A stretch of 30,362 bases of DNA, from assembly GCA_965371805.1 (NCBI GenBank), contig CBDUZW010000063.1:1-30362 (forward strand). The letters run 5' to 3'. Below, piece after piece: positions 8,738 to 17,850 of this stretch. Numbering within the stretch: the stretch's first letter is position 1; the number at the start of each line of letters is the position of its first letter. Below the pieces are notes generated by a model, which saw nothing but the letters and a program-made list of their open reading frames with translations, was not told the DNA's origin and did not search any database. A program made the position numbers and the translations under genes. This DNA comes from JAOZTV01 sp965371805. Its GTDB lineage: Bacteria > Acidobacteriota > Aminicenantia > UBA2199.

Positions 8738-8766
8738 ATTTTATAGTTTTATTTTCTTTATGTCAA
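8738..8766 (-). promoter_or_regulatory. Promoter of the tatA-methyltransferase-lepA operon
   Basis: On the minus strand a perfect TTGACA (8766-8761), a 17-base spacer and TAAAAT (8743-8738) form a strong sigma70-type promoter about 85 bases upstream of tatA. It is back-to-back with the cysC promoter. Confidence 0.7.
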
Positions 8767-8776
8767 CTTGATAGTA

Positions 8777-8805
8777 TTGATTTTATGACCGTTTTTTGTT
8801 ATCCT
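8777..8805 (+). promoter_or_regulatory. Possible cysC promoter
   Basis: TTGATT (8777-8782), a 17-base spacer and TATCCT (8800-8805) precede cysC by about 30 bases. The match is moderate. Confidence 0.4.
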
Positions 8806-8836
8806 AACATATCAAAATATTTTCGGAGGATATAAT

Positions 8837-9442
8837 ATGTCAGAAAAGAAATCAACAAATGTCGTTTGGCACGATCATTTAGTCAGTAGTGAAGAAAGAG
8901 AAGGTTTATTAAAACAGAAAGGTGCTTTATTATGGTTTACAGGATTATCTGCAAGTGGAAAATCTACCATTGCAAATGAAGTAGCATTTAGACTTTTTAA
9001 AAGTGGAAAATTAACATATGTATTAGATGGTGATAATATAAGACACGGATTAAATAATAATCTTGGCTTTTCTCCAGATGATAGAACTGAGAACATCAGA
9101 CGTATTGGTGAAGTAGGAAAACTATTTGCAGATTGCGGAGTTATTACCACTACTGCTTTTATTTCCCCTTATAAAGCTGATAGAGATTCAGCAAGAGCCT
9201 TAATTAAAGATGGACATTTTATTGAAGTTTTTGTAAAAGCTTCCATTGAAACCTGCGAAGCAAGAGACCCAAAAGGTCTTTACAAAAAAGCAAGAAGTGG
9301 TGAAATACCAAACTTTACAGGAATTTCTGCACCATACGAAGAACCTGTTAACGCTGAAATAGTACTTGATTCTGACAACTTATCAATTGATGAGGAAGTA
9401 GAACAGGTTATTAATTATTTAAAAGAAAAGAAAATTATATAA
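8837..9442 (+). CDS. cysC: Adenylylsulfate (APS) kinase
   Basis: The 201-residue protein matches CysC along its length. It has the P loop GLSASGKST, DGDNIRHGLNNNLGFSPDDR (APS and Mg contacts), the lid region AFISPYKADRDSAR, and FIEVFVKASIETCEARDPKGLYKKA. The enzyme phosphorylates adenylylsulfate to PAPS, used for sulfate reduction in some bacteria or as sulfate donor for sulfotransferases. GGAGGA at 8825-8830, 6 bases upstream, supports the ATG at 8837. The gene stands alone: it has its own promoter and terminator, and no sulfate adenylyltransferase (cysDN/sat), PAPS reductase or sulfotransferase is near. It is flanked on both sides by minus-strand envelope genes. Confidence 0.96.
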   Translation: MSEKKSTNVVWHDHLVSSEEREGLLKQKGALLWFTGLSASGKSTIANEVAFRLFKSGKLTYVLDGDNIRHGLNNNLGFSPDDRTENIRRIGEVGKLFADCGVITTTAFISPYKADRDSARALIKDGHFIEVFVKASIETCEARDPKGLYKKARSGEIPNFTGISAPYEEPVNAEIVLDSDNLSIDEEVEQVINYLKEKKII

Positions 9443-9459
9443 ATTTTTTGTAGTAGGAA

Positions 9460-9490
9460 AAAAAAGGCGTTTTAAAAACGCCTTTTTTTT
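9460..9490. terminator. Bidirectional rho-independent terminator
   Basis: A stem of GGCGTTT(T) (9466-9473) and AAAACGCC (ending 9482) is followed by eight T (9483-9490) and preceded by a run of A (about 9459-9465). It can end cysC on the plus strand and the DUF4416 operon on the minus strand. Confidence 0.88.
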
Positions 9491-9519
9491 ATTATTGATA
9501 GATAAACTGTATCAATTAC

Positions 9520-10032
9520 CTATTTTGCTTTAAACAACTCTTTTAGTTTTCTAAAAAACTCTAAATATTTTTCACTTTTAAAATCAGGATAGGTCCATTC
9601 GAGAAAATGAAAATTCTTATGTTTAATTACATATTCGATATGAGCATATATTCCTCCAAATAGAGGAACCCTGTGGTAATGGTTTTTTGCGGTTGCTATT
9701 ATTACATTTGCATCAGAAAGAAATCCTGGATCAATATTTACAACTCTTTTTTTTTCTTCTGTGAAGTCGAGTTCTATTTTATTTGTCTCTATTTTTATAC
9801 CCGATAATTCTTCCGGATCAATTTTATCATTAAATGAGATAAACCGTCTAAATAGTGGTGTCCCCATTTCTAAATTATAATAATCAGTGAATGTAAAAGG
9901 TATCTCCTCAGACTCATAGTCAATCTCTGAAAAACTTGCTTCTAGAATATCTTTTACTTTTATATAATCATTATTATCTCTATATATTACTCCAGAGAAT
10001 AACTTTACTTTTTTAAACTCTGCTTCAATCAT
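9520..10032 (-). CDS. DUF4416 family protein
   Basis: This 170-residue protein has the marks of DUF4416: FTFTDYYNLEMGTPLFRRF, IDPEELSGIK, RVVNIDPGFLS, ATAKNHYHRVPL, GGIYAHIEY and LEWTYPDF. The family is of unknown function and consists of short cytoplasmic proteins in diverse anaerobes and spirochaetes. No signal peptide or membrane helix is present. Its ATG overlaps the stop of the upstream TPR gene (ATGA, 10029-10032), so it is translated from the same mRNA. It is the last gene before the terminator shared with cysC. The conserved Asp, His and Tyr residues could form an active or metal site, but this is not established. Confidence 0.85.
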   Translation of the reverse strand: MIEAEFKKVKLFSGVIYRDNNDYIKVKDILEASFSEIDYESEEIPFTFTDYYNLEMGTPLFRRFISFNDKIDPEELSGIKIETNKIELDFTEEKKRVVNIDPGFLSDANVIIATAKNHYHRVPLFGGIYAHIEYVIKHKNFHFLEWTYPDFKSEKYLEFFRKLKELFKAK

Positions 10033-12347
10033 TTATTTTTTTTTATCTCCACTTTTTTTCTTATTTTTTCAATTATTATAAGTCTACCATTTATAAATAC
10101 TGCTTCTTTATCTTTATCATTAGAAATAGAGTATATCGTTTCTTTAAATGATGGACCTGCATATTCGAATTCTCCAGAACTATTTATTTTCAATTGTTCT
10201 CCATTTCTTGAAATAAAAATTATATCCCCGGTCTCATCACTTTCAAATATAGTTTGTATATCATCTCTATTATATTCTTTTAATTTTGTATAGGGATCTA
10301 TTGCAAACATTGTAGTAGAAGTGGTTTTAATTCCACCAAGACCGCCTTTATCTATTATTGCATAAAAAACATCCTCAATCTTTAAATAATGCAAAAGTTT
10401 AACATTTTTAATTAGATACGAATATAAATACGAATCATAGTTAAAATTTAATAATTGGTTTGTATCTTTTCTCATTACAAAGATACATTTTTTATTTGAA
10501 TCCAATCTAAATAATTTAATATCTGTAGTTTCTCTTAATATTTTTTCCCCAAGGAACATTGATTCAGATAATTTTTTAAAGCTATTATCATCTTTGAACA
10601 ACATCCCTTTAAAAGAATCTTCTGCCCCATGTATATATATTAAGAAAGATTTTAAATTATCTTCAAAAAAAGTATTAACTTTATCTGGTGAAGTTATATC
10701 CATCTTCTGACCTTTTAGAATTAACTCTTTTATTTTTGAATTTCCAATATAGGCCTGATTTACTAAAAAATATTTTTTTACAGCTTCAATTGGTACCAAT
10801 TTCATCTGATTTGAATTTAGTATTTTAAATGCTTCCTTTGTATCAAAATTATATTTTATTATATCAAACGGATATTTCGGATAGACTGGGTTAACATTTG
10901 TTAAGCTCCACTTTACCAGGAAAGGAGATTTAAATGCAACATTTCTAATCCCGCCATCAGTAATATATGCGATAGTACCAGAATTATCAAAACCAACATT
11001 GAGAGATGGTTCAATTAAATTCTCATGCATATATAATTTGATTGAAATTATCTTTCCAATTTTATAACTGTTTTTATTATTCGACAAAGCATAAACTGAC
11101 ATAACATTATTACCCGAATCGAATAATGAAAAGACAATATTTCCTTTTATTGACTTAAAAGCCTTATAAAATTTTCCATTTTCTGATTTTGGCAAACTAA
11201 GAATCCTGACTATTTTGTTTTTTTCTGAATCTATAATATAAACAGTATTTTTTTCACCACTATTTTTTTTTGCAAAAACCGCAATTATTTTATTGTCTAT
11301 CCACTCAACATCAAAAAGTTGAAAAAACTTTTGTATTTTATAATCAGGGATATCAAATTTTATTCCAGAAAAATATTCTTTAAGTTTATAAGATGGAATA
11401 CCGGATAAAAGTGAACGATAAATAAAGTGCTGTACCATTTTTTTCTTGTCTCTCTTATAGAAGTATATACCCAGCTGTTTATTGATATCTTTATTCCACA
11501 TGTTTATATTAAAAACTTTGTAAAGATATTGTAATGACTTGCTACTATTTAAGTTCATCATGGTTATTGCTAGAGCAGTATCATACTCTTCATTATAACC
11601 ATCATATTTTATCTGAAAAAGAATTGATTTCGCCTTTTTGAAGTCCCGTTTTTTAATATAGTACTTAGCAATAAGTAAATCACCTCTTTTCTTATTCTCT
11701 CCTTCTCCATTTAAAAGATCCATATGCTTTACCATAGATTTTAAATTATTTTTTAAATAATATGCTGAAGCAAGAAGGTAGTTTATATAAAAACTTGTTT
11801 GATTTTCTACAAAGTCATTTCCTAATAATGCTATGATTTTATCTGGGTTTCCCATCTTCAAATGTAAAAATGACCAAATAATTTTGTATTCAATTCTATC
11901 ACTTTTTTGAGTTGCTAATTTAAAATAATTTTCAGATTCAGGATAATTCTTTTTTTTCAGATATTCATTTCCTATACATAAAAAAGCGATCGAACTACCC
12001 GGATCCAATCTGGACGCTTTTTTAAAATTATTAATAGCCGCTTTAACTTTTCTTGTATCTGAGATAGCAAATCCGATCAAAGCTTCAACTGATCTGGGTT
12101 TCATCTGAAGATAATTAAAGAAGGCATCATTTGCATCTTCTATACTGCCATTTAACAAAAAAGAATAAGAACGCTTAAGTTGAGCATCTGAATATTTGTC
12201 AAAATAAAACTTAAATTCAGATTTTGACATTTTTATATCTTCTAGTAAAAAATAACTAATCATTTTATCAAAATTTCTGTCAGTTCTTGAAATTAGATTT
12301 CCAGTTAAAACCATAAATAATACTAGTATAATCAATAACCTTCTCAA
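10029..12347 (-). CDS. Secreted TPR protein with a beta-rich C-terminal half
   Basis: This 772-residue protein starts with a short signal peptide (about 1-20). The N-terminal half (about 50-330) contains tetratricopeptide repeats, clearest near 70-160 (for example INNFKKASRLDPGSSIAFLCIGNEYLKK). The C-terminal half (about 340-765) is rich in short hydrophobic strands separated by turns and looks like a beta-propeller or similar repeat fold, though I cannot name the family. The start is a TTG at 12345-12347 with a strong AAAGGAGGT 6 bases upstream. It lies 22 bases after the glycosyltransferase-like gene and overlaps the DUF4416 gene by 4 bases, so the three form one operon. A role in envelope assembly is suggested only by this context. 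Confidence 0.65.
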   Translation of the reverse strand: MRRLLIILVLFMVLTGNLISRTDRNFDKMISYFLLEDIKMSKSEFKFYFDKYSDAQLKRSYSFLLNGSIEDANDAFFNYLQMKPRSVEALIGFAISDTRKVKAAINNFKKASRLDPGSSIAFLCIGNEYLKKKNYPESENYFKLATQKSDRIEYKIIWSFLHLKMGNPDKIIALLGNDFVENQTSFYINYLLASAYYLKNNLKSMVKHMDLLNGEGENKKRGDLLIAKYYIKKRDFKKAKSILFQIKYDGYNEEYDTALAITMMNLNSSKSLQYLYKVFNINMWNKDINKQLGIYFYKRDKKKMVQHFIYRSLLSGIPSYKLKEYFSGIKFDIPDYKIQKFFQLFDVEWIDNKIIAVFAKKNSGEKNTVYIIDSEKNKIVRILSLPKSENGKFYKAFKSIKGNIVFSLFDSGNNVMSVYALSNNKNSYKIGKIISIKLYMHENLIEPSLNVGFDNSGTIAYITDGGIRNVAFKSPFLVKWSLTNVNPVYPKYPFDIIKYNFDTKEAFKILNSNQMKLVPIEAVKKYFLVNQAYIGNSKIKELILKGQKMDITSPDKVNTFFEDNLKSFLIYIHGAEDSFKGMLFKDDNSFKKLSESMFLGEKILRETTDIKLFRLDSNKKCIFVMRKDTNQLLNFNYDSYLYSYLIKNVKLLHYLKIEDVFYAIIDKGGLGGIKTTSTTMFAIDPYTKLKEYNRDDIQTIFESDETGDIIFISRNGEQLKINSSGEFEYAGPSFKETIYSISNDKDKEAVFINGRLIIIEKIRKKVEIKKNK

Positions 12348-12369
12348 AATATACCTCCTTTCAATTAAT

Positions 12370-14655
12370 TTACATCAGTCTATCATTTAAAGAAAATAAC
12401 TTCAACCTGAAATCCATTGACTTATTATTATTCTCTTTAACAATTAATGTAAACACAATTAATGCCTTTGAATCAATCATTTTAATATTTATCTTTTTAA
12501 TATTAAAATTAATATTAGAACCTTCCATTACTTTTTCATTAAGAATTCTTAAATCATAATTATAAATTTCTACTTCAAAAGGTCTTTTAAAATTCTTAAA
12601 CGAGATACTTGCAGAAATATTTTTTAATAATTTTTGTCTATGTTTAATTAAAAATATTTTAGGAATTGATAAATAAAACTTAAATTCCCCATTGCCCTTT
12701 ATTGAGCTGAAGCCCTCTTCATATGTTCGCCCTGAAGGATTCCTATTTGAATAAAAGTAAAAAGGAATAATGTTTCTGTTTTTAGGATCATCTACTTTTA
12801 TGGGGTTATATAGGGGTATTTTAGGAAAAAGTGAAACCAGCAAGAACAATATAGCAAAAATTGAAGTATGTAGTATTCTTGTACTCTTAAATTCAAATTT
12901 TTTAAGTGCGAAAATCAGTAAAAGTATAAAAGATACAAATAGAACGATGTTTGGTATATACTTAAAATTACCTTCAGTTTTTGCAAAGGAAGGTAAATAA
13001 TCTGGAATATTAAAAAAGATAGTACTTAATTTTTGAAAAAGCAATCCCCCTCGTGCAGGTGAGTCATGAGTCGTTTGTTGATATAGTGTAAATGGATTAA
13101 ATAGCTGATAAAAAACTATAGAAAATGAATAAAGGGGTATAAATAAAAATACCTTTTTTAATAACTTATTTTTAGATTCTATATAATATATAACTGCAAA
13201 AAGTAAAAACATCCATACCAGAGGTGTTAAATATCTTGCTTGAGGACAGTATCCTGCCCTTATTGTAGAGTATCCATGATAGAGTAAATAGACAAAACCT
13301 GAAAGTGAGATCAATAAAAATGGATAGTATTTTCTGAATTTTTTGATAGCTATAAGCAAACCTGGAAAAAAAAACAAATAGAACGGATTATAGAGGATCA
13401 ATCCATCTTTTTGATCAAAAAAGTAATCCAATAAAGTTTCAATCCTTAGTGAAAATGGAATCATTTTTGTGTTTTTAATAATTTCTGCTTTTTGAATTTC
13501 TGATAATAATCCTGTATACACGGCTGTTGGGGATATTGTTCCATAAGCATAATATAAGAAAATGCAAAAAATAATGATTGATAATATTGGAAAAATTGAT
13601 ATATATATAATATTAATAATTTTTTTATTTTTAAAAAAATATATAGTACAACCTGCAAGATAAAATGCAATGAACAATGAGTACTTCACGCCCCAGAAAA
13701 CGGTTAAAGATATAAATAACCCCGAAAGCAGCAATCTAAGCCATTGTGTTTTTTCTATATCGTTAAAAAACAATAAATACATAGACAATAACATTAAAAA
13801 TAATGCCTGTATTTCAGCAAAGATGTGTATAGACATAAAAAAAACAGGAGCTGTAAATGTAAAAACAATGGTAATAAATAAAGACAAATTCTCTTTTTTA
13901 ATCAGTTTAATTGAAAAAAGATATATCAGTACAGCTAAACCTGCTCCGAATAACCCCATAAAGGATCTCAAAAGGAAGTATAATACCGGAAAAGGTATTT
14001 TAAATAATAAGAATGGAGCTATGGTAAAAGAAACTCCCGGCAGATGTATTGAATACCATTTTTTAAATCCTTTACCTTCCTTTGCATGTGACCTAATTCT
14101 GTAATCAATAAAGTCTCTATACTCATCCCTTGCATATTGGTTAAATACATTGACATCAAAATCTTTTGCAATTGAATGAGAAATAGCAAGATAATGAGGT
14201 TCATCACCTACAAGAACAACTCCTTTTTTTACAAGAATAAAAGATGATACAATAAAAATAAGTTCAGTTATTATAAAAATTACGATAACCCTTTTTTTTA
14301 TTGAATATACATTGAATTTACTTAAAATTTTTTCATATAATTTGTATTTTATTATCAATACAATTAAGGAGAATAGTAGAGATAATAGAATGAGGTTGTT
14401 TAATCTTTCTGCATAATCAAATTTATCTATATAGAAAAACTTCATAAGAAAACTTAATATTCCAGAAGAAAAAGGAATTAAATTTATTATTAAACTTGAA
14501 TTTGATTTTCTCTCCTTATAGAATAAGTAAAAAAGAAGTAAGTAAGAAATTATTAAAATATAAGGATTTCTTATTAAAAGATGTTCCATGGAATTGATAG
14601 TAAAGGAGAGATAACCGGCAAAGATCAAAAAGAAATAAATGTTTTTTTTTATCAT
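12370..14655 (-). CDS. GT-C type membrane glycosyltransferase-like protein
   Basis: This 761-residue protein has about 12-13 transmembrane helices and a small soluble C-terminal part (about 620-761). After the first helices comes VLVGDEPHYLAISHSIAKDFDVN (Asp151, Glu152, His154). This is the acidic first-loop motif of GT-C glycosyltransferases, which use polyprenyl-phosphate sugars on the periplasmic side. The later GYCPQARYLTPLVW matches the RY-L-P segment of the same superfamily. The likely job is to transfer a sugar to a lipid, protein or polysaccharide in the envelope; the acceptor cannot be told. The ATG has no clear ribosome binding site. It is first in an operon with the TPR and DUF4416 genes, and its coding DNA starts 54 bases beyond the tRNA-like fragment. 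Confidence 0.7.
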   Translation of the reverse strand: MIKKNIYFFLIFAGYLSFTINSMEHLLIRNPYILIISYLLLFYLFYKERKSNSSLIINLIPFSSGILSFLMKFFYIDKFDYAERLNNLILLSLLFSLIVLIIKYKLYEKILSKFNVYSIKKRVIVIFIITELIFIVSSFILVKKGVVLVGDEPHYLAISHSIAKDFDVNVFNQYARDEYRDFIDYRIRSHAKEGKGFKKWYSIHLPGVSFTIAPFLLFKIPFPVLYFLLRSFMGLFGAGLAVLIYLFSIKLIKKENLSLFITIVFTFTAPVFFMSIHIFAEIQALFLMLLSMYLLFFNDIEKTQWLRLLLSGLFISLTVFWGVKYSLFIAFYLAGCTIYFFKNKKIINIIYISIFPILSIIIFCIFLYYAYGTISPTAVYTGLLSEIQKAEIIKNTKMIPFSLRIETLLDYFFDQKDGLILYNPFYLFFFPGLLIAIKKFRKYYPFLLISLSGFVYLLYHGYSTIRAGYCPQARYLTPLVWMFLLFAVIYYIESKNKLLKKVFLFIPLYSFSIVFYQLFNPFTLYQQTTHDSPARGGLLFQKLSTIFFNIPDYLPSFAKTEGNFKYIPNIVLFVSFILLLIFALKKFEFKSTRILHTSIFAILFLLVSLFPKIPLYNPIKVDDPKNRNIIPFYFYSNRNPSGRTYEEGFSSIKGNGEFKFYLSIPKIFLIKHRQKLLKNISASISFKNFKRPFEVEIYNYDLRILNEKVMEGSNINFNIKKINIKMIDSKALIVFTLIVKENNNKSMDFRLKLFSLNDRLM

Positions 14656-14709
14656 TAAATATATTTAAACATAATTATAAAAAATGGTCAAGATATTCAT
14701 TTTATGCTA

Positions 14710-14741
14710 TTCGGGACCGTGAGGTCGGAGGTTCAAATCCT
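14710..14741 (+). other. tRNA-Pro(CGG)-like fragment (anticodon loop to T-loop)
   Basis: Thirty-two bases fit tRNA positions 32-63. They give an anticodon loop TTCGGGA with anticodon CGG, then CCGTG, variable loop AGGTC, T-stem GGAGG, T-loop TTCAAAT and CCT. The match to bacterial tRNA-Pro(CGG) is close in sequence as well as register. The 5' half, the 5' anticodon-stem strand, the rest of the acceptor stem and CCA are missing, so it is not a functional gene. Its last two bases belong to the asnS stop codon (CTA, 14740-14742, complement of TAG). It could be an integrase attachment-site remnant or a deletion scar. Confidence 0.65.
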
Positions 14742-16176
14742 AAAATTCAGCATTCCCTGGAGTTCTAGGAAATGGGATCACATCTCTAATATTGCCCATA
14801 CCTGTTACAAATAGCATGAGCCTTTCAAAACCTAATCCAAAACCACTATGAGGAACAGTGCCATACTTTCGAGTCTCAAGATACCACCATAGATCTTCCT
14901 TCGGTATTCCCATAGCCTCTATTCTATTCAGTAACTTATCATAATCTTCTTCCCTTTGAGATCCGCCAACAATCTCACCAATACCTGGAAAAAGAATATC
15001 CATTGCCCTAACTGTTTTACCATCATCATTTTGCTTCATATAAAATGCTTTGATTTCATTAGGATAATCAAAAAGGATAACTGGCTTTTTAAAATGCTTT
15101 TCAACAAGGTATCTTTCATGTTCAGATTGAAGATCTGCCCCCCATTCGTTTATAATATATTTGAATTTTTTCTTTTTATTTGGTTTTGAATTTTTCAGAA
15201 TATCTATTGCTTCACTATATGAAACCCTTTCAAAATTATTTTCAAGTACAAAATTCATTTTTTCAATTAAGTCAAACTCAGATCTATCCTGCTGTTTTTT
15301 TTCTTTATCTTCATCCATGAACCTTTTATTTAAGAATTCCAGATCATCAGAACAGTTGTCTAAAGCGTACTTAATCAGATATTTGAGCATATCCTCAGCG
15401 AGATCCATATTGTCATCAAGATCAGCAAAAGCGACTTCTGGTTCAATCATCCAGAATTCAGCCAAATGTCTTGACGTATTAGAGTTTTCTGCTCTAAACG
15501 TTGGGCCAAATGTATATATTTGAGATAAGGCAAGAGCTGCAAGTTCACCTTCCAATTGACCTGAAACAGTTAGATTTGTTTCCTTCCCAAAAAAATCATC
15601 TTTATAATCAATATCTTCAATATCTTTTTTAGGATCCAAGGTTGTTACCCTGAACATTTCGCCAGCTCCTTCCGCATCAGATCCAGTTATTATTGGAGTA
15701 TGTATATTAAAGAAACCTCTTTCGTTGAAAAAAGAGTGTACGGCAAAGATCATTGCATGTCTCACCCTGGTTATAGCACCGAATGTATTAGTACGAAATC
15801 TTAAATGTGCAATTTCTCTTAAGAATTCAAGGGAATGTCTCTTTGGTTGTAACGGATATTTTTCAGGATCTGCTTTTCCCAAAATATCTATATTTTCAGC
15901 CTTAACCTCAACTGTCTGTCCTTTTCCCTCAGATTTGATAAGTATTCCTCTAATCGAAATAGAAGCACCTGTATTTGCATCCTCTACAACTTTTTGATCT
16001 ACACTGCCAAGGTCAAATACAATTTGAATATTTTTTATTGTAGATCCATCATTTAATGCTATAAAAACTACATTTTTACTTATTCTTCTGGTTCTGACCC
16101 AACCTTTAACCAAAACATCTTTGTCAATAAATTTTTCACTTGAATCAAGTAATTCAATTATTTTTGTACGTTTCAT
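14740..16176 (-). CDS. asnS: Asparaginyl-tRNA synthetase
   Basis: The 478-residue protein is a complete class IIb synthetase. It has an N-terminal OB fold for the anticodon (about 15-105), then the catalytic core with motif 2 in TFRAENSNTSRHLAEFWMIEPE and motif 3 in GFGLGFERLMLFVTG, and the normal AsnRS ending IPFPRTPGNAEF. It charges tRNA-Asn with asparagine. AGAGGT lies about 7 bases before the ATG. The gene follows a sodium/solute symporter with a 26-base gap, so the two are probably co-transcribed. The stop codon abuts a tRNA-Pro-like fragment, yet the C terminus is intact, so whatever event created the junction did not damage the enzyme. Confidence 0.97.
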   Translation of the reverse strand: MKRTKIIELLDSSEKFIDKDVLVKGWVRTRRISKNVVFIALNDGSTIKNIQIVFDLGSVDQKVVEDANTGASISIRGILIKSEGKGQTVEVKAENIDILGKADPEKYPLQPKRHSLEFLREIAHLRFRTNTFGAITRVRHAMIFAVHSFFNERGFFNIHTPIITGSDAEGAGEMFRVTTLDPKKDIEDIDYKDDFFGKETNLTVSGQLEGELAALALSQIYTFGPTFRAENSNTSRHLAEFWMIEPEVAFADLDDNMDLAEDMLKYLIKYALDNCSDDLEFLNKRFMDEDKEKKQQDRSEFDLIEKMNFVLENNFERVSYSEAIDILKNSKPNKKKKFKYIINEWGADLQSEHERYLVEKHFKKPVILFDYPNEIKAFYMKQNDDGKTVRAMDILFPGIGEIVGGSQREEDYDKLLNRIEAMGIPKEDLWWYLETRKYGTVPHSGFGLGFERLMLFVTGMGNIRDVIPFPRTPGNAEF

Positions 16177-16202
16177 TTACTTACCTCTTATTTGTTCTCA
16201 GG

Positions 16203-17657
16203 TTATTTTTTAAACTTTGCAAGTTTATAAATATAACTAAAAACTGGATTAACAATTAAAGATGTGATCATTCCAATTGTACCAGCCTGAGGTGATTTCA
16301 TACCTGATATATATAGTATCAATGTAACAGATAACCCTATAACACCTGATGATATTGCGCCAAACTTATTAACATTCTTACTGAACAGTCCCCATATAAA
16401 TGGTCCTAAGAATGCAGAGCCAATTGCTCCCCAGGAGATTCCCAAAATTGCAACTATTGAATCCGGTTTTATTAATGCTATTATAACTGAGATAAAAATA
16501 AAGAAAACCGAACCAAACCTCATTAACATCATTAATTTTTTATCATCGGCATTTTTATTAATAAAACCGGCATAAAAATCCTTAACCAAGGAAGAACTGG
16601 ATATTAATACCAGAGCAGCAAGAGTAGACATCGAAGCTGATAGTATTAGTATTAATATAATTATAGATAGAGAATCGGGAATAACAAAATTTAATAATGA
16701 AGGCATTAAGGCATCTACTTGACCATCTATCAAATTCCCTGCTTTATCAATTAATTTTGGAAAATCATTAGATTTTAAAATAACCCTTGTTGTTGAACCA
16801 ATAAAATATGCTATCCCTCCAATAAGTAGAGCAAAAAATGTTGATGCAATCATTCCTATTCTAATTGATTTTTTATCTTTGATAGCATAGAACTTCTGTA
16901 TAAGTTGAGGCATGGCAAAAGGAGCTACACTGGTTAAAAATATCAGTGAAAAAAGTGGCCACCATCCGGGAGGGCCAATAATTTCAGTTAGTTTTGGGTT
17001 TATTTTTGCAAGGGTTGTCGTTATATTTGTAATTCCCCCGCCCTTACCTAAAGTAAATACCAGCAGAACAACTACTCCAACTGTCATTATCATTCCAAAT
17101 ACTGTATCAATCATTGTCATAGATTTATATCCACCCAATACAAGATAGATTGAAGTAAAAATCCCCATAAATACAACTGCATGCCAATACTCTATTCCAG
17201 GAAACGATGATTGAAAAAGATATGAGAGGCCTATAAAAACTGCAGCTGAATAAGGAATAAAAAATATAAATATATTTGCAGAAGAGAACATTTTGAGAAA
17301 TTTTGAATCATATCTCTTCTCAAAAAACTCACTCATAGTTGATACATTGTACTCCAGAGACATTTTTTTAATTTTCCAGCCCATGAGACCCCAGACGGCA
17401 AGAACACCAACAAGAGCATTAAATATACCTATCCAGATACCAGATAGTCCAAAACCCCATCCGACCTTGCCAGCAAAACCTATAAAAACAACCGCTGAAA
17501 AATAAGCTGTCCCATAAGAAAATGCAGTCATCCATGGACCAACATTTCCTCCACCAAGAAAATAATCTGAGAAAGATTTTGTTTTCCTTAGTCCTATAAT
17601 ACCAATAACTATTATCATAGCGGCATAAATACTTAATGAAATTATTTTAATTAGCAT
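16203..17657 (-). CDS. Sodium:solute symporter (SSS family)
   Basis: This 484-residue protein has about 13 membrane helices and the family signatures of sodium/solute symporters: SFSDYFLGGGNVGPWMTAFSYG near the N terminus, the Na-site region GGYKSMTMIDTVFGMIMT and the later LSASMSTLAALVLISSSSLVKDFY, close to the SSS consensus. It would import a small organic solute with sodium. The subgroup resembles PutP/pantothenate-type members, but the substrate cannot be assigned. AGGAG lies 6 bases before the ATG. The gene is followed 26 bases later by asnS. Amino-acid import together with asparaginyl-tRNA charging is possible but rests only on this proximity. Confidence 0.9.
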   Translation of the reverse strand: MLIKIISLSIYAAMIIVIGIIGLRKTKSFSDYFLGGGNVGPWMTAFSYGTAYFSAVVFIGFAGKVGWGFGLSGIWIGIFNALVGVLAVWGLMGWKIKKMSLEYNVSTMSEFFEKRYDSKFLKMFSSANIFIFFIPYSAAVFIGLSYLFQSSFPGIEYWHAVVFMGIFTSIYLVLGGYKSMTMIDTVFGMIMTVGVVVLLVFTLGKGGGITNITTTLAKINPKLTEIIGPPGWWPLFSLIFLTSVAPFAMPQLIQKFYAIKDKKSIRIGMIASTFFALLIGGIAYFIGSTTRVILKSNDFPKLIDKAGNLIDGQVDALMPSLLNFVIPDSLSIIILILILSASMSTLAALVLISSSSLVKDFYAGFINKNADDKKLMMLMRFGSVFFIFISVIIALIKPDSIVAILGISWGAIGSAFLGPFIWGLFSKNVNKFGAISSGVIGLSVTLILYISGMKSPQAGTIGMITSLIVNPVFSYIYKLAKFKK

Positions 17658-17816
17658 AAACTTCTCCTAATGTGTTTTTTCAGTATTTGAAGTGATTAAT
17701 TTACTATAATTTCGAGTTCAATGCAAGTTGTAATTAATTAACACATAATGATTTCACATATTTTTCATATTTGTTTCAATTAAAATTCATAATTAAATTA
17801 TATATTTGTATTGAAA

Positions 17817-17835
17817 ACAATCTAAAAGAGATTGT
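17817..17835 (+). other. Short hairpin just upstream of the VIT/VWA ribosome binding site
   Basis: ACAATCT (17817-17823), loop AAAAG, AGATTGT (17829-17835) form a perfect 7-bp stem ending 5 bases before the GGAGGT (17841-17846) of the VIT/VWA gene. It might modulate translation or be an operator; there is no further support. Confidence 0.4.
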
Positions 17836-17850
17836 AAAAAGGAGGTAGTT

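Noticed and set aside
13670..14104. Open frame on the plus strand opposite the glycosyltransferase gene
   Set aside because: It has no recognisable domain or ribosome binding site and lies fully inside a well-supported membrane protein gene; it is a shadow frame of AT-rich hydrophobic codons.
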